A DNA stretch of 64,000 nucleotides from Mallotus nudiflorus (GCA_947683625.1 CANTUR010000156.1:62001-126000), one strand, 5' to 3'. Positions 22,035 through 34,134 are shown, counted from the stretch's first letter. Notes: a model not told the origin generated them from the sequence alone. Translations and numbers: made by a program.

Positions 22035-25000
22035 TGTAATATCCCGTGTTTTTAAAATATTTTAATACTGTACCGGGATATACAATGTTAATAATTCTTG
22101 TATATATATTATGATATTTTTACGAGTTGATATGTATTTAAAACTTATTTTAATTATTGAGTATTATTTACAGTGCTTTACGTAAAATTTTTTCGGGACT
22201 TGCATTTTCGGGGAAATTTTCACGTAAATAATTTATTATTAATTATTTTAAATATATTTTCAGACTTGCATGAACCCATACGTATTTTTAAATTACTAAA
22301 TAAAGCCTATGTGTGTATATATTTATTTAATTAGGGTTTAATATATTACCCTAATATTTTATTATTTGTTTATTAATTTTATTATTATTTAATTATTTTA
22401 TTTATTATTAAATTGTAAATTATTATAATAATGTGTGGTGTGAGATTTTTTCCCAAATATTTTATTTAAAATTATTTTTTTCTTTTCTTTTTCTTTTTTT
22501 TTCTTTTTCTTCTGCTTTTTCTTTCTTTTTCTTTTTCTTTTCTTTTCCTTTCCTTTTCTTTTCTTCTTCTCCTTTCTTCTTCCCCGATTGCGCCCGATCA
22601 CCAACCACAGTCTGCAACTGCCGTTCCCTTGTCGTCGGTGTGCCGCCAACAGCTCTGCCTTCCCCAACCAGCTGCTCTGCCGCCCCTAGCTTCTTCCCCG
22701 GCGCCGGGTAGCTCCCATTTTCCCCATTTTTGGCCGAAACTTTCCTCCTCGCCGTTCACCAACTTTTCGACCACCATTTTCGACACCGCTAGTCTCTTTC
22801 TTCTCCTTGAGCTCCGGTGAGTGTGATTCTAGCTTTGGTTTGAGCTTAAATGGTCTTGATTTTCTTAGGTTTCGAATTTTCAATTTCGGCCATATTAGGG
22901 TTTTTAATTTTTTTGAACTTCGAATTGGTTGATTCATGAAAACTTACTTCACAAATGTTGATCCTAGTAGCTTAATATTCATGTGTGAATTTTTGTGGAA
23001 TTTTTGGAGATTATTTTTATTTTTGGGTATTTTTGAATATTTTAATATTATTTTCTAATTTTCGGAAATTAATTATATAAATTATGAAATTGTGTTTTAT
23101 GGTGAAATTAGGTGTTTAAATGAATTATAGGAATTTATTTTGAATTTTTATGAATTTATATGTATTTATTTTGAATTATTTAAGTTTATGTAATTTTGGG
23201 AAATTAGGGTTAATTGTGTTTTTAATTGAAATTAATTGGGTAATTGAGTTTAATTATTGATATTATTGATAAATATGTTGATAAAATTAATTTTGGATAA
23301 TTATACTATTTTTGGTGAATTTTTGGAGTAATTTTAGTATATTTATATATATAGGGGTATTTTGGTAATTTTACCCTAAATTGACTAAAAATGTAATTTA
23401 ATTGGTTTTAATAGTTATTTAAGGTATAAAAATGATTTCTACAAATTATTTGGTATTTTTAACTAATTAAAACTATTTTTCGTGAATTATTTTCAATTAT
23501 ATATATAATATACGATTTTTCTAATAAAATGAGTTTTTATTGGTTTTTAATATGTTTTAAGGTTAATTATGTAATTTCTATTTATAAAATGTATTTCTAT
23601 GTTATAAGGGTATTTTTGGTATTTTCAGAATTGTTCTGTGTTTGTGGACCCCGGTCGGTAGACTGTAGTTTGGAGTCCGATCGAGGGGTTGTGGTTGAGT
23701 AGTTGAGCTTGTTTTTCAAAGTGTGTTTCTTTGCAGGGTCGGCTCTACTCTTTGAGTAGAGAGATGTCCATTTTACAGGGGAGGTTCTGCCGAATTTTTG
23801 ATAGAATTCTCGTAAAATGTGATATCCGGTCGAACCCTAATTCTGATTCTGTGTTTAATATTCTAGATCGAGTTCTAGGATTTTCTGTTAGGTTTATTCT
23901 AATGTCGGTTATTTATTATTTGTTTAGTTGCACCGAGACCGAGGGCTAGTGGACTAGGCCCGTCGGACCCATCTCGTGGAGCGCACTAGGGTGAGTTACT
24001 ATTTTATATATGTATGCTTAGGATGCATGATTTAGAAATGCATGTTTTATTTTGATTAAATATGCATAAATAATTTGATTATTACTTAAGTTTATATTTA
24101 GTTTATTTTTGGTTTATTTTTGGTATATATTAAATTATATGCATGTTTTATTAATAGATTATATTTAAATGTTTTTAAATATATTTCTAGCTTAATTTAT
24201 AATTTGATTGGATTTATTTGACGTATATATACTCGAAATATACCTAGTTTACTTTTGGTATATTTCCAGTATATATATGGTTTATGTTACTATTTATTTC
24301 AAATTCATGCATCATTTATTTGTGAATGAATGTTTTATATTTATTAATGAAGGATATCGATAGAACGTGCGACCTAGTGGGCAGTACTAGGACCGAGTAC
24401 ATATCGGTGCGCTTATAGCATTTAGGCTATATTACTAACTTATTTGTGGATATTGATTGGATTGATAATTTGATGTGTGAGATATGGTTTGGAGGTGTGA
24501 TTGCTGGAGCTCGGTTGACCAAGTGTCTCGGGGCCAATCACACTGACAGTCAGACTGCTGGAGCTCGGTTGACTTAGTATCTCGGGGCCAGTCTACTGTC
24601 TAAATGGATTAAGTGGATATATTTTGGAATAAGTGAGCCTGTATGGCTAGAGTGTTGTCTAACACTGTTTTGAGGTTTCGATATCATAGGGTTCTATTTG
24701 ATCCTTCATGAAACTGTGATTTTTTAATAAAATATATAAAATGATTTTTACTGCATTTGTGTGTATTGCCTGTATATATACATATTAGATATATATACTG
24801 TTGATTGTATGCATTGTCATTTAGTATGCATGTATATATATTATAGTAATTCACTCAGTGAGGTCTGACTCCCTTCCGTTGACTATTTTTCAGGAGAGTC
24901 ATCATCTTCAGACCTCAGTAGCAGACCTGTACGCCGGATTTCTTCCGCCCCAGCTTCTTTGTGTAAACTGCTTTTTTGAGTCTTGGATTTATTTTATCTA

Positions 25001-25279
25001 GACACTGTAGTAGTCATTAAATATTTAAAGAGATGTTGTATTATATTTGAACTGGATTTGTATTAAAAGATTTATATATATATGAAATGATGAGGATTTG
25101 ATTTAAATCCAGTTAATGCATATGTTGTTATTATATTTGTGATTTTATTTCCACTGCATTAAATATTGTTATTATTATTATTGCATGTTTATTTTATTTT
25201 TAGGCTTGCTACGGGTTCCGGATTAGAAAGAATTCCCGTTCCCTAGCGCCGGTCATGGCCCCTGTTTTGGGTTGTGACA
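22035..25279 (+). repeat. Solo LTR, family starting TGTAATATCCCG (about 3.25 kb)
   Basis: Starts TGTAATATCCCG and ends GGGTTGTGACA, with perfect AATTG duplications on both sides and no interior, so it is a clean solo LTR. Its sister copy is at 54489-57739. A pyrimidine-rich run (about 22480-22575) precedes a GC-richer block (22580-22820) that ends in a GGTGAGT. The conserved dyad block is at 23740-23835. The frames 22398-22937 and 23731-23949 are chance openings, not genes. Confidence 0.93.
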
Positions 25280-25452
25280 AATTGTCACTCGCCACTTAAC
25301 AGAGCGTGACAATTAATTGCAGTTTATCTATCAAATTAGGACACACTAGGATTCAATAGCTAAATAAATAAAAGTATAGGGGCTCAATATATTTTGCCTA
25401 TATATATATATATATAGTATACATATACATGTACATGTGTATGTATATATAT
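25280..25452. other. Short unique spacer
   Basis: Host-side sequence between the solo LTR and the foldback element. It contains a small dyad (AATTGTCAC near 25280 and GTGACAATT near 25306) and a TA-rich tract at its right end. No gene seen. Confidence 0.6.
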
Positions 25453-26946
25453 GGAAAAATACATCCTGAGGCCCTTGTACTCTCAACGTTTTTTACATTT
25501 CACCCCTGTACTAAATTTTTTACACATTGCACCCCTATGCTCTCAAAAATTTGACATTGAGCCCTTATTCTGACTGAAAAAGATAATGAGAGTTAAAAAT
25601 ATCCAATTTAGTCCTTGTAATTTTAATTTTTTTCTATTTAATCCTTATAAGTTTATTTTTAACAATTAATTCCTTAAAATTTTCTAAAATAATCCAATTA
25701 AATTTATTAAAAATTTCAAAACTACATAATTTTAATTTTTATCTAATTGAAATGTAGATTATTTATTTTTAGTAAATTATAATATTAGAAATATATGTAA
25801 TATTAGAAATTTAAAAATATTTATAATAAATAGTGTAAATTTTAATTGTTCATTAAATATTTGAATAATTAAAAGATATTAATGAAAAAGTAATACATGA
25901 TAAAATTTTAACTAATAAAAAGACACGTTTTCCTTAAAAAAAAAAAAATTAATAAAAAGACATGTAAACTATTTAGTAAATTAGATATAATAAATTATAT
26001 TCACATGTATAAAAAATTTATATATGTATCCAAATATACTTATAATTGATGTCCAAAAAATATATTATATAATTTATGTAATTCAGCTCACATGTAAGAT
26101 AGGAGAGATGACTGTTTTTTTTTATTAACTAAATAGTTTATGTGTATTTTTTATTAATTAAAATTATAATTTATTTACACTAATTATAATTGATAATTTT
26201 ACACATAAACTATTTTCTATTATATTAACTAATAAAAAAGACACAAAAAAAGATTATAATAAATGATTGATTTATTTTTTTTACAACTATAAATTTTTAA
26301 AAACAATTTTAAAGATTTTAGAAAATTTTAAAATTACATGAGAGATGACTGTGTGCAGGATAACATTCAACATTATGTATTAATTTAAATTTCATAACTT
26401 TAAAGTTAATATTATAGTAAATAAAAATTATATATGTGTGAATATAATTTATTATTTTTCATTTACTAAATAATAAACATGTCTTTTTACTAGTTAAAAT
26501 TTTATCGTGTATTATTTTTTCATTAATATCTTTTAATTATTAAATTTTTTAATGAACAATTAAAATCTACATTATTTATTATAAATATTTTAAAAATTTC
26601 TAATATTATATATATTTGTAATATTATAATTTACCAAAAATAAATGATATACATTTCAATTAGATAAAAATTAAAAATATATAATTTTTGAAATTTTTAA
26701 TAAATTTAATTGGATTATTTTAGAAAAATTTAAGGATTTAATTGTTAAAAATAAAATTATAAGGATTAAATAAAAAAATTAAAATTACAAGGACTAAATT
26801 GGATATAAATGTGGTTATTTTTTCCATCGAAAAAGGGCTCAATGTCAAACTTTTTAGAGTATAGGGGTGCAATGTGTATAAAATTTAGTACAAGGGTGAA
26901 ATGTAAAAAACATTGAGAGTGTAAGGGCCTCAGGATGGGTTTTTAC
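25453..26946. mobile_element. Foldback-type transposon with arms over 500 bp
   Basis: The left arm (25453 to about 26010) and right arm (about 26425-26946) are reverse complements over most of their length, beginning AAATACATCCTGAGGCCC on the left and AAACCCATCCTGAGGCCC on the right when reversed. The centre of about 400 bp is AT-rich with no coding capacity. It is flanked on both sides by TA repeats, so a target duplication cannot be read. The long inverted repeats without a transposase fit a non-autonomous foldback or Mutator-like derivative. Confidence 0.88.
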
Positions 26947-27028
26947 TATATATATATATATATATATATATATGAGTGTGTGTATATGTGTACACACACA
27001 TGTAGGCGCATGTATACATATACCTACA

Positions 27029-27073
<45 letters not shown>
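26947..27073. repeat. (AT)n / (TG)n compound microsatellite
   Basis: Two AT runs separated by GT/CA-rich segments. The reading frame through here is an artefact of the repeat. Confidence 0.9.
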
Positions 27074-27074
<1 letters not shown>

Positions 27075-27504
27075 CTAATGACTTGAAGCGCATATTTTAA
27101 TTTGTGTTGCTTTAATTTGTTAACAATAATAAAATTGAGTTATTTGATGGAGCGTGTTAAGGGTAATTTTTTAAAAATTGTAATTAATGCACTTCTATGA
27201 GCTTGTGAGTATATAAGATTCTTACCACAATTCCATTAGCTTACTAGCTATGTGAGAATAGAAGTAAATGCAATCGAGGACATATATATATACATACATA
27301 CTAATGACATGAAGCACATATTTTAATTTGTGTTGCTTTAATTTGTCAACAATAATAAAATTGAGTTATTTGACGGAGTGAGTTAGAGGTAATTTTTTAA
27401 GAATTGTATTTAATGCACTTCTATAAGCTTGTGAGTGTATAAGATTCTTACCACAATTCCATTAGCTTACCAGCTATGCAAGAATAAAAGTAAATGCAAT
27501 TGAG
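27074..27504. repeat. 226-bp tandem duplication
   Basis: ACTAATGAC at 27074 and again at 27300 begin two copies that match closely up to GTAAATGCAAT. The second copy is slightly shorter. Neither has a convincing frame; the origin is unknown. Confidence 0.9.
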
Positions 27505-28512
27505 ATGTCTGTTAATTGGGACTAAGAATCAACATTGGAGCTTTAACCTCAACTGTTTACTGGTTCTCCCCTTGCAATTGAGATGTCTATATGAAACATC
27601 AAAGATCCATTAAGACTTCACCATATCCAACACAGGTTGAGCGTATTGAAGAAATTCATCTAGATCTCTAGATTTAGAGAAGACTTACTGAAAATTTGAA
27701 AACACATGAAGATGTAAAATTATATCTTAGATCGATGTTAAAATCTATAAAACATAATAATGAAGAATAAAAATAAAAAAGGTGATTTTTTAGCCAAAAT
27801 GGCCAAAGAATAACCCACCTATTCACACTGTATCAAAGGAAGAAACTAGAGGGAAGAGGTTTTTTGCAATGTTTGATGATTTTGGAGTCAATCCTCTATG
27901 TTTCCAAATCTTTGTTTTATGGTGACTGGAATAGGGAAATAATCAATTATAAAGGTTTATTCCAAGTTTACTTGTTATTTGTAACATCACTTTTGAGTAT
28001 AGTTTTTTAGTTTTGATAAAAAAAAAGAGAGTATAGTTTTTTAGCGGTTGTCGATCGACTAATATTTTGAGAGAATTTATAATTTCCTAATGCACTTTAT
28101 ATGGAATTATTTGGTATTCAGCTAAAAAAATGGAGTTGAATTGTGAATCCTCTTTTACCTAATTATGTAGAGATCTACTTGCCTTATGTATTTACTCATT
28201 GTATAGTGCAGAATAATGTCAAGAAACTTCTAATTTCTTTAATAGATTTTTTTATAGTGTTGTGATTATTTACCCCTACCATCATCCTAATTGTTGAATT
28301 TTTCATTTTTTGCTCGACTTTCTTTCTCATCTTATGGCTATATTTTGTAATGGTAGTTGCTTGGAAGTTATTAGCTTGTGAATATGTTGCTATGCTATAT
28401 CAGAATTTAGGACATGGTCCGATGGAAGTTTTCAGCAGTTAATATCTGTCTTGCTTTATAAATCAATAATTACTAACCCTGCAGCTTATGGTAATTTTTT
28501 TATTGTCAATAG
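27505..28512. other. Non-coding stretch upstream of NSA2-like exons
   Basis: No recognisable gene. Around 27640-27770 short open pieces (VERIEEIHLDL; EDVKLYLRSMLKSIKHNN) look protein-like but I cannot assign them. 28060-28512 is T-rich and intron-like, ending in a plausible acceptor (ATTGTCAATAG) before the NSA2-like exon. Confidence 0.5.
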
Positions 28513-28792
28513 CTTGGCCATACATGAAGAAACAACCTCTAGGCACAAGGTGGATGATAAAATTCATGAAGGAACTATTCCTGCCTATCTACTAGATAGT
28601 GAAGACACAACACGAGCAAAGATTAATTATTCATGTATGTTTGGTTACATTGAGTCTTGTTAAGCATCATTTGCAGGTGCATGCTTATATTCTTTCATCT
28701 CTAAATGTATATGTTATGTGCAGATCTTAAGCAACACATTGAAGCAAAAAAGGAAAAAAAAGGCTAGAAAATGGGAGGTCCCACTACCCAAG
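28513..28792 (+). pseudogene. NSA2: NSA2-like ribosome biogenesis gene, two internal exons
   Basis: Exon A (28513-28621) encodes LAIHEETTSRHKVDDKI then HEGTIPAYLLDSEDTTRAK. After 102 bp, exon B (28724-28792) encodes ILSNTLKQKRKKKARKWEV then PLPK. This matches the middle of the conserved eukaryotic NSA2/TINP1 protein, a nucleolar factor for 60S ribosomal subunit maturation. The acceptor of exon A (TAG), acceptor of exon B (TGTGCAG) and donor of exon B (AAG/GTATGT) are good. The donor of exon A reads AAG/ATTAAT, a lost GT. I see neither the upstream nor the downstream exons, so it is a fragment. Retained introns argue against a retrocopy; it was broken or captured at the DNA level. The CACTA-like terminus begins 95 bp downstream. 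Confidence 0.8.
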
Positions 28793-28886
28793 GTATGTTA
28801 ACATCTCTTTTGTGTGCTCCCTTTATTTATGCAATTTCTATTGTATTTTTAATTCAATTCCTTGTATAACTGTATTAATGATCAAT
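28793..28886. other. Intron-like sequence after the NSA2-like exon B
   Basis: T-rich sequence following a good donor, interrupted by the CACTA-like end at 28887. The missing downstream exons may have been displaced. Confidence 0.45.
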
Positions 28887-29575
28887 CACTATAAAAAAGA
28901 AGTGAATTAGAAATGACCAAATCTATTTCTAATTCTGTAGGTATTTGTAAATAGCAATAGAATTAGAAAAAGAAATATTTGTATAAAAAAGGCTTGTTGC
29001 TAATTATTAGTGACAAAATTTTCATGTCTGTTTCTAATTCTTACAATGCATAAAGTCTGTTTCTAAAAAATAGTAACGGAATAGAAAAGACATTTTCACT
29101 TCTAAAGTTGTGAAATAAAAAAGGAATTTTCATTTTAAATTTGACACTAAAATAGTGACGGATAGATTTTGTGACACACTTAGAAATGGAATTTCCATTT
29201 CTAATTGGAAATGAATTATTTCCATTTCTATATTATAGAAAATAGCAACAAAAAGTCCATCACCAAATTTGCAACGAAAATTGTCCCTTTAAACTAACAA
29301 CAAAAATATTTCTATTTCTATTTATAAACGAACTAAATTCCATTGCAAATTTTTTAAAATTAGAAACGAAAAATCCGTTATTAAATTAGAAATAAAAAGA
29401 ATTTCGTTTCTAAATTAGAAAGGAAAACAATTTTTTTCCCATTTTCTTAGAACTTTAAAGGGAAAATCCATTTCAAAAACTAGTAATAAACACTAGAAAA
29501 TCTGTTTCTAAAATAGGAATGGCGACAATTACGTTTATAATTTTGAAACTTGAAACGAAAAATTGGTTTCTAAAA
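28887..29575 (+). mobile_element. CACTA transposon terminus with subterminal repeats
   Basis: Begins CACTATAAAAAAG, the CACTA-type end. It is followed by about 650 bp densely packed with variants of ATTAGAAACG and TTTCTAATT in both orientations, the typical subterminal transposase-binding repeats of plant CACTA elements. The matching far terminus is not visible in the window. The CACTA-transposase-like fragments at 54181 and 57745 (minus strand) may be the other part of this element, pushed apart by later insertions. The terminus is more certain than that link. Confidence 0.7.
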
Positions 29576-29796
29576 GGAAAAATTACAAAAATGGTGTTCA
29601 AACTTTTCAATTTTTGCTATTTTGGTGACTCACTTTTTTTTTTTTACAATTGAGGGTTTAGACTCTTTAATTTGGTATCATTTAGGTGGTTCTAACTGAT
29701 TTCCTATGGGCAGAGTGCACAATCAGCACATGTGGCTCCCGCTTGTTGCCATGTAGAGAGCCATGTCATTATTTTCTCTTAGGATGGCAAACCTAA

Positions 29797-32587
29797 TGTT
29801 AAAACCTGAATTTTAATTAATTATTAAGTTAAGTGTGAGATTAATTAGTGTTAATTATTATTAATTGTGTATTTTTATTAAATTATTGATTAATTGTTAA
29901 GTGTATATATATTTTGGGAGAAAGATAAATTTCTAAAATATTAGAGTATTATTATTATTTTTTTAAAAGTTATTATTATTTTGTATAAAAAATGCAAAAG
30001 CGAATTTTTTTATTTTTTCCCTCCCCTCCCTTATTTCTTTGTTTCCTTTCTTTCCTTCTTCTCTCATTTTGTTCTTCCCTACTCGATAACGCCAACCACC
30101 AATGCCACCATCACTGTCCACCCACCGCCACATCGCTGCCACCTCCACTTAACATTGCTGCCAACACCTCTAGCTCACCGACGATGCCATCCACTCTTTC
30201 TTCCTCTCTTTCTCTCTCAGTGCTAGTGTGGTGAAGAGCTTGCTGGTGACGATTTTGGCCACTCCAGCTACCGCCACCAGTCTTGATTGAAAGCTCTTCC
30301 TCTGGGCTTCATTTCCTCTCACTCAATTTGTTCAGGCAACTTTGGTAACTACCTCAATTTTGAAAAATTGTTTTTAGGTAAATTTGGTTATTTTGTTAAA
30401 TTCAACTTGAACTTGATTTAATTAGATGTAATTGCTTTGAGATAAATTGAAATTGAGGTTGTGATCTTGCCAATTGTGGTTTTTATTTATTTTTATGATT
30501 TTTCAAATTTTTTGGGTTCGGTTACTGTTCCAGCCAGGAAAATTTTATATTTTTAATAAATTTTACTAATTATGTAGAGTAAACTTTTTTAAGGAAGTTT
30601 TATGAAATTATGCATGGAAATTTAAATATGAATTTTTAAAGATTATGTATAAATATGTATTTTTGAGAAAATATTAGAAATTAATAAATTATTTGATTTT
30701 AATTGAAATTGTTGTTAATTATTCTGTTTAGATTGATTTTTGATAAAAAAAAAAGTATAGAAATAATTTTTATAATTATTTTCCAATTTTAATTATTAAG
30801 TAGTAATTTTGGGAAAATATATGAAAAATAAATTTATTTATTATTTTTGAGCCTAAATGAGCATTTTATTATCTTTATGATAACAATAATAATTGATTTT
30901 AATAATTATTTACAATTTATGCTAATTTATTTGTGAAATGGAAATTTTATGTTATTAATAGATTTTATTAGCAAAATATTATTTATATATTAGAATTTTA
31001 TTATTTATTTGGAAAAATAAATTTCTTTAATATTGTTATGATATATTTTGATGATTTAAGAAATTATATTATTTTATTTTATAATTTGTGATATTGGTTC
31101 TCGATTAGGCATGAATTGTAGTTTGGGGGCCCAACCCGAGATGTTGAGTTCGGGATACTTTTGAAGTGTGTTTTCATGCAATAATGACTCTACTTTCATT
31201 AGAGAGATGTTTGTTTTACAAAGGAAACTTTACCGAATTTTTGATAGATTTCTCATAAAATGTGACATCGGGTCTATGTTTAGTTTTGAGTCTTTCATTA
31301 GAGTCGAGTCTTAGATTAAATTTTCTTAGAAATCTAGAATATATAAGATTAGCATTTTTATCCTAATTATTTTATTATTATTTTTTTTATAGCTACGTTG
31401 AGATCGAAGCCTACAAGGCCGGGCCAATCAAGTCATTTTAAAGAAGTACACTCCGCCTGTGAGTTATTATTACATGTATGCATTACATGTAGAATTTTTA
31501 TTATTGGAATCCATATTTCGATAAATATGAATTTAATATGTTGTTGCATTAAATGTTAATTAGTATTGCTATTATATATATGTTTGCATATATATAAAGG
31601 TGAATATTTATTTGTGTAATTTGGATGGTGCTCATATTTAATATGATTTTATTATTTTATTTTTGTTATGATGTTTTGGAGGATAGTAATAAAATGTGCC
31701 ACCTAGTGGGCCATATTAGGACTGTTGTGCAGCAACGTGCTGGATGCTAGGCTCTAAATTTTTATTGATATAAGATATAATTAAATTGATTATTGAGATT
31801 TGTGGTTAGAGAGTGGTGTGATGACGGAAGCTCGGTTGACTTAATGTCTCGGGGCTAGTCATGCCAATAGTGAGATTGCGGGAGCTCGATTAACTTAGTG
31901 TCTCAGGGCCAGTATACTGTCAGAATTTGAGAAGAGAAATATTTTTAGATTTAAGTTACCTTATTGGCTAGTGAGGTTTTTAATGTTTGAGGTTGTGGAA
32001 TATTTTAGGGTTCTGCTATGGTCTTCTACCTAAATCTTATTGCATTTATTTTTTTGTCGTAAAATGTGATTTTGAGCATTTTTATGAAATACTTATATAA
32101 ATAACATAAATATAAATATATAAATAATATATTGGTGCTTGATTGCTTGTATGCTTAGGTTGCATGTATATAGAGAATAATAATTCACTCAGTGAGGTTT
32201 AACCTCCTCATCCTCATTTCTTTTTCAGGATCCTTTTCATCAGACCTATTGTAGTAATTCTCTTCGCCGGACTCTTTCTTCACCGACTGACTTATGTAAA
32301 TTTTGAACTATCACTCTTAATATTATTGTACGATGCAATAGTAGTATCTCTTGTTGTAGTATTTTATATTGTTATCAACTAAGGTTTTGTATTTGAATAA
32401 TTGTATGAACATATTTTATTATCTTATGATATAAAAAATTATTTTGATTTAAAAAGTTTTAATTCTGAGGTATATCTATGTTTATGGATTATTGAGTTTT
32501 TATATTTTAGGCTTGCTAAGGGTTTTGGATTTTTTCAAATTTTCGTTCTCTAGTGTCAGTCATTACTTTTGGGTTTGAGTCGTGATA
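29797..32587 (+). repeat. Gypsy 5' LTR (about 2.79 kb)
   Basis: Starts TGTTAAAACCTGAATTT and ends GAGTCGTGATA, with the terminal CA decayed to TA. It aligns with 49883-52653. It includes a GC-richer block at 30030-30320 with chance frames and the dyad block at 31186-31275. Confidence 0.93.
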
Positions 32588-32591
32588 AAGT

Positions 32592-32604
32592 TGGTATCAA
32601 AGCC
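32592..32604 (+). other. Primer binding site (initiator Met tRNA type)
   Basis: TGGTATCAAAGCC four bases after the LTR end; one transition from the standard TGGTATCAGAGCC. Confidence 0.9.
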
Positions 32605-32769
32605 TAGGTTTAGTATAGTTGGACCTAGGTTGTTAGAGTTTGAGTTTTCTTTAAAACTACTACAATAATTAGGTTTGATTGTGTCTTTGAAAGTCTTCCT
32701 TGCTTTAGAATTCTACAAAATAGTTAGGATGCCTATTTTTATCTGAATAGTGTTTGTTTATATTCCTTC

Positions 32770-34030
32770 AGAATGAGGAGGAGAGCGCGAACTGCGCTCC
32801 ACTTTCTGATAAGGATGTGGATGAGGAGTCATACCAGGATGAGATTCTACCTTAAAAACTGCTAACTAGGCATAGGGGTAGAGTCCTAGAGGAGCGGTAG
32901 GTCATCATAGACAGAGACGGTTATAGGATAAGGAACTTGCATACTAGGATTTTGAGGAAGATGCTTTTGTACTAGGAGTTCAGTAGGGTGCAACAGTTAT
33001 ACCCCTGGCCGTACCACCTTTGCATCCTCTTTATTAACAGGGAGATTAGGGTATGTTAGACCCAGAGGCAACTTTGTTTTACACTATAGTTGACAGGATT
33101 TCCTTTAATGGGACTTCAGACCTGCTCAATTTTCTTCATGTGATTGAATTGAGCACTTGGATTGCATATACCAAGAATTAGAGAATTTTAATTATTGAGT
33201 TGTCAATTGAGAGGCCAACGTTAGATTGGTTTGTTCAGGTGATCCGGCCTCATATGACTACATTGACTTAGGCTTAGTTCAGAGAGTGATTCATGAGATG
33301 ATTCTGCCCAGAGCCGATGTGGATGAGTTACAAACTTCATCTGATGAATATTTCTAGAGGTGATAGGTCAGCAGAGGAGTACACTAGAGAGTTTCTTCGA
33401 TCGTTCAGATATATTGAAGACATGATGAGGGATTAGTATTTTGCTTTTACCACCTATGTTACTGGATTGGGTTTTGCATTATCTGGGATGCCTACTGCAA
33501 GCTTGACTCTCGAGTTAGTGATTGAGCTAACGAAGGAGATTGAGCTTAGGCTTATTAGGCAAGGAGTTATACCTCATTTATACCAGATGAGAGGTACCAG
33601 AGTAGAAGGATATCAGGATACTTCATACTCAACATTTCAGATTGGCTTTAGTAGTCAGCCTAGAGGATCTATTCAGTAGGGCTAGAGACCTTAGTAGAGA
33701 GTCTACCTGAGTGGTAGACATGGTCGTAGTGGGACCCACAAACTTGTTAGATTCAGTTTAGGTGCTACCGATAGTAGTAGCGGATAGAGTTCTGGATACA
33801 ATAGCATATAATCTGCTACTAGTGCCTACTAGACATATGGGAGAGTCCATCATATACCATGTTATATGGCTCCGGGGGCATGTTTTTTATGTGGATAAAT
33901 GGGACATTTTGTCATATCTTGTCTTTATTTTAGTTTTTAGCAGTAGCTTCCCTAGTCATCTTCAACTAGTGTAGCTCCAACTCAGTTTCAGCTGATGCCA
34001 TTTCATTACCTGGGCACTTCTCAGTTTGTA
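32770..34030 (+). pseudogene. Gag (capsid, zinc knuckle)
   Basis: Segments in one mostly shared frame: ISFNGTSDLLNFLHVIELST, stop-ridden middle, then GDRSAEEYTREFLRSFRYIE (about 33360-33420) and the open piece 33467-33679. The zinc knuckle at about 33880-33930 reads CFLCG, stop, MGHFVISC, keeping all three Cys and the His spaced C-x2-C-x4-H-x4-C. Gag would coat the element RNA in the virus-like particle. Inactive because of stops. Confidence 0.88.
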
Positions 34031-34134
34031 GCCCAGTAGGGGCGAGGTAGAGAGGTAAAGGCAGTGCCAGAGGATTTGGATAGGCTTTTACTAGCTAGCA
34101 GGGAGGCAAAGGCTAAGCCAGAGTCTTCACTCTC

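Noticed and set aside
22398..22937. Overlapping frames on both strands (Lys-rich, Phe/Ser-rich, Pro-rich)
   Set aside because: They come from a pyrimidine-rich tract and the GC-richer LTR block; the sister LTR at 55004 does not preserve them consistently.
25280..25314. Small hairpin AATTGTCAC ... GTGACAATT as a MITE
   Set aside because: Only 9-bp stems, and the left half overlaps the target duplication of the solo LTR.
29963..30234. Overlapping frames, including a hydrophobic one with many Pro and His
   Set aside because: They lie within the gypsy 5' LTR; the corresponding stretch of the 3' LTR (50090-50300) is not open in the same frame.
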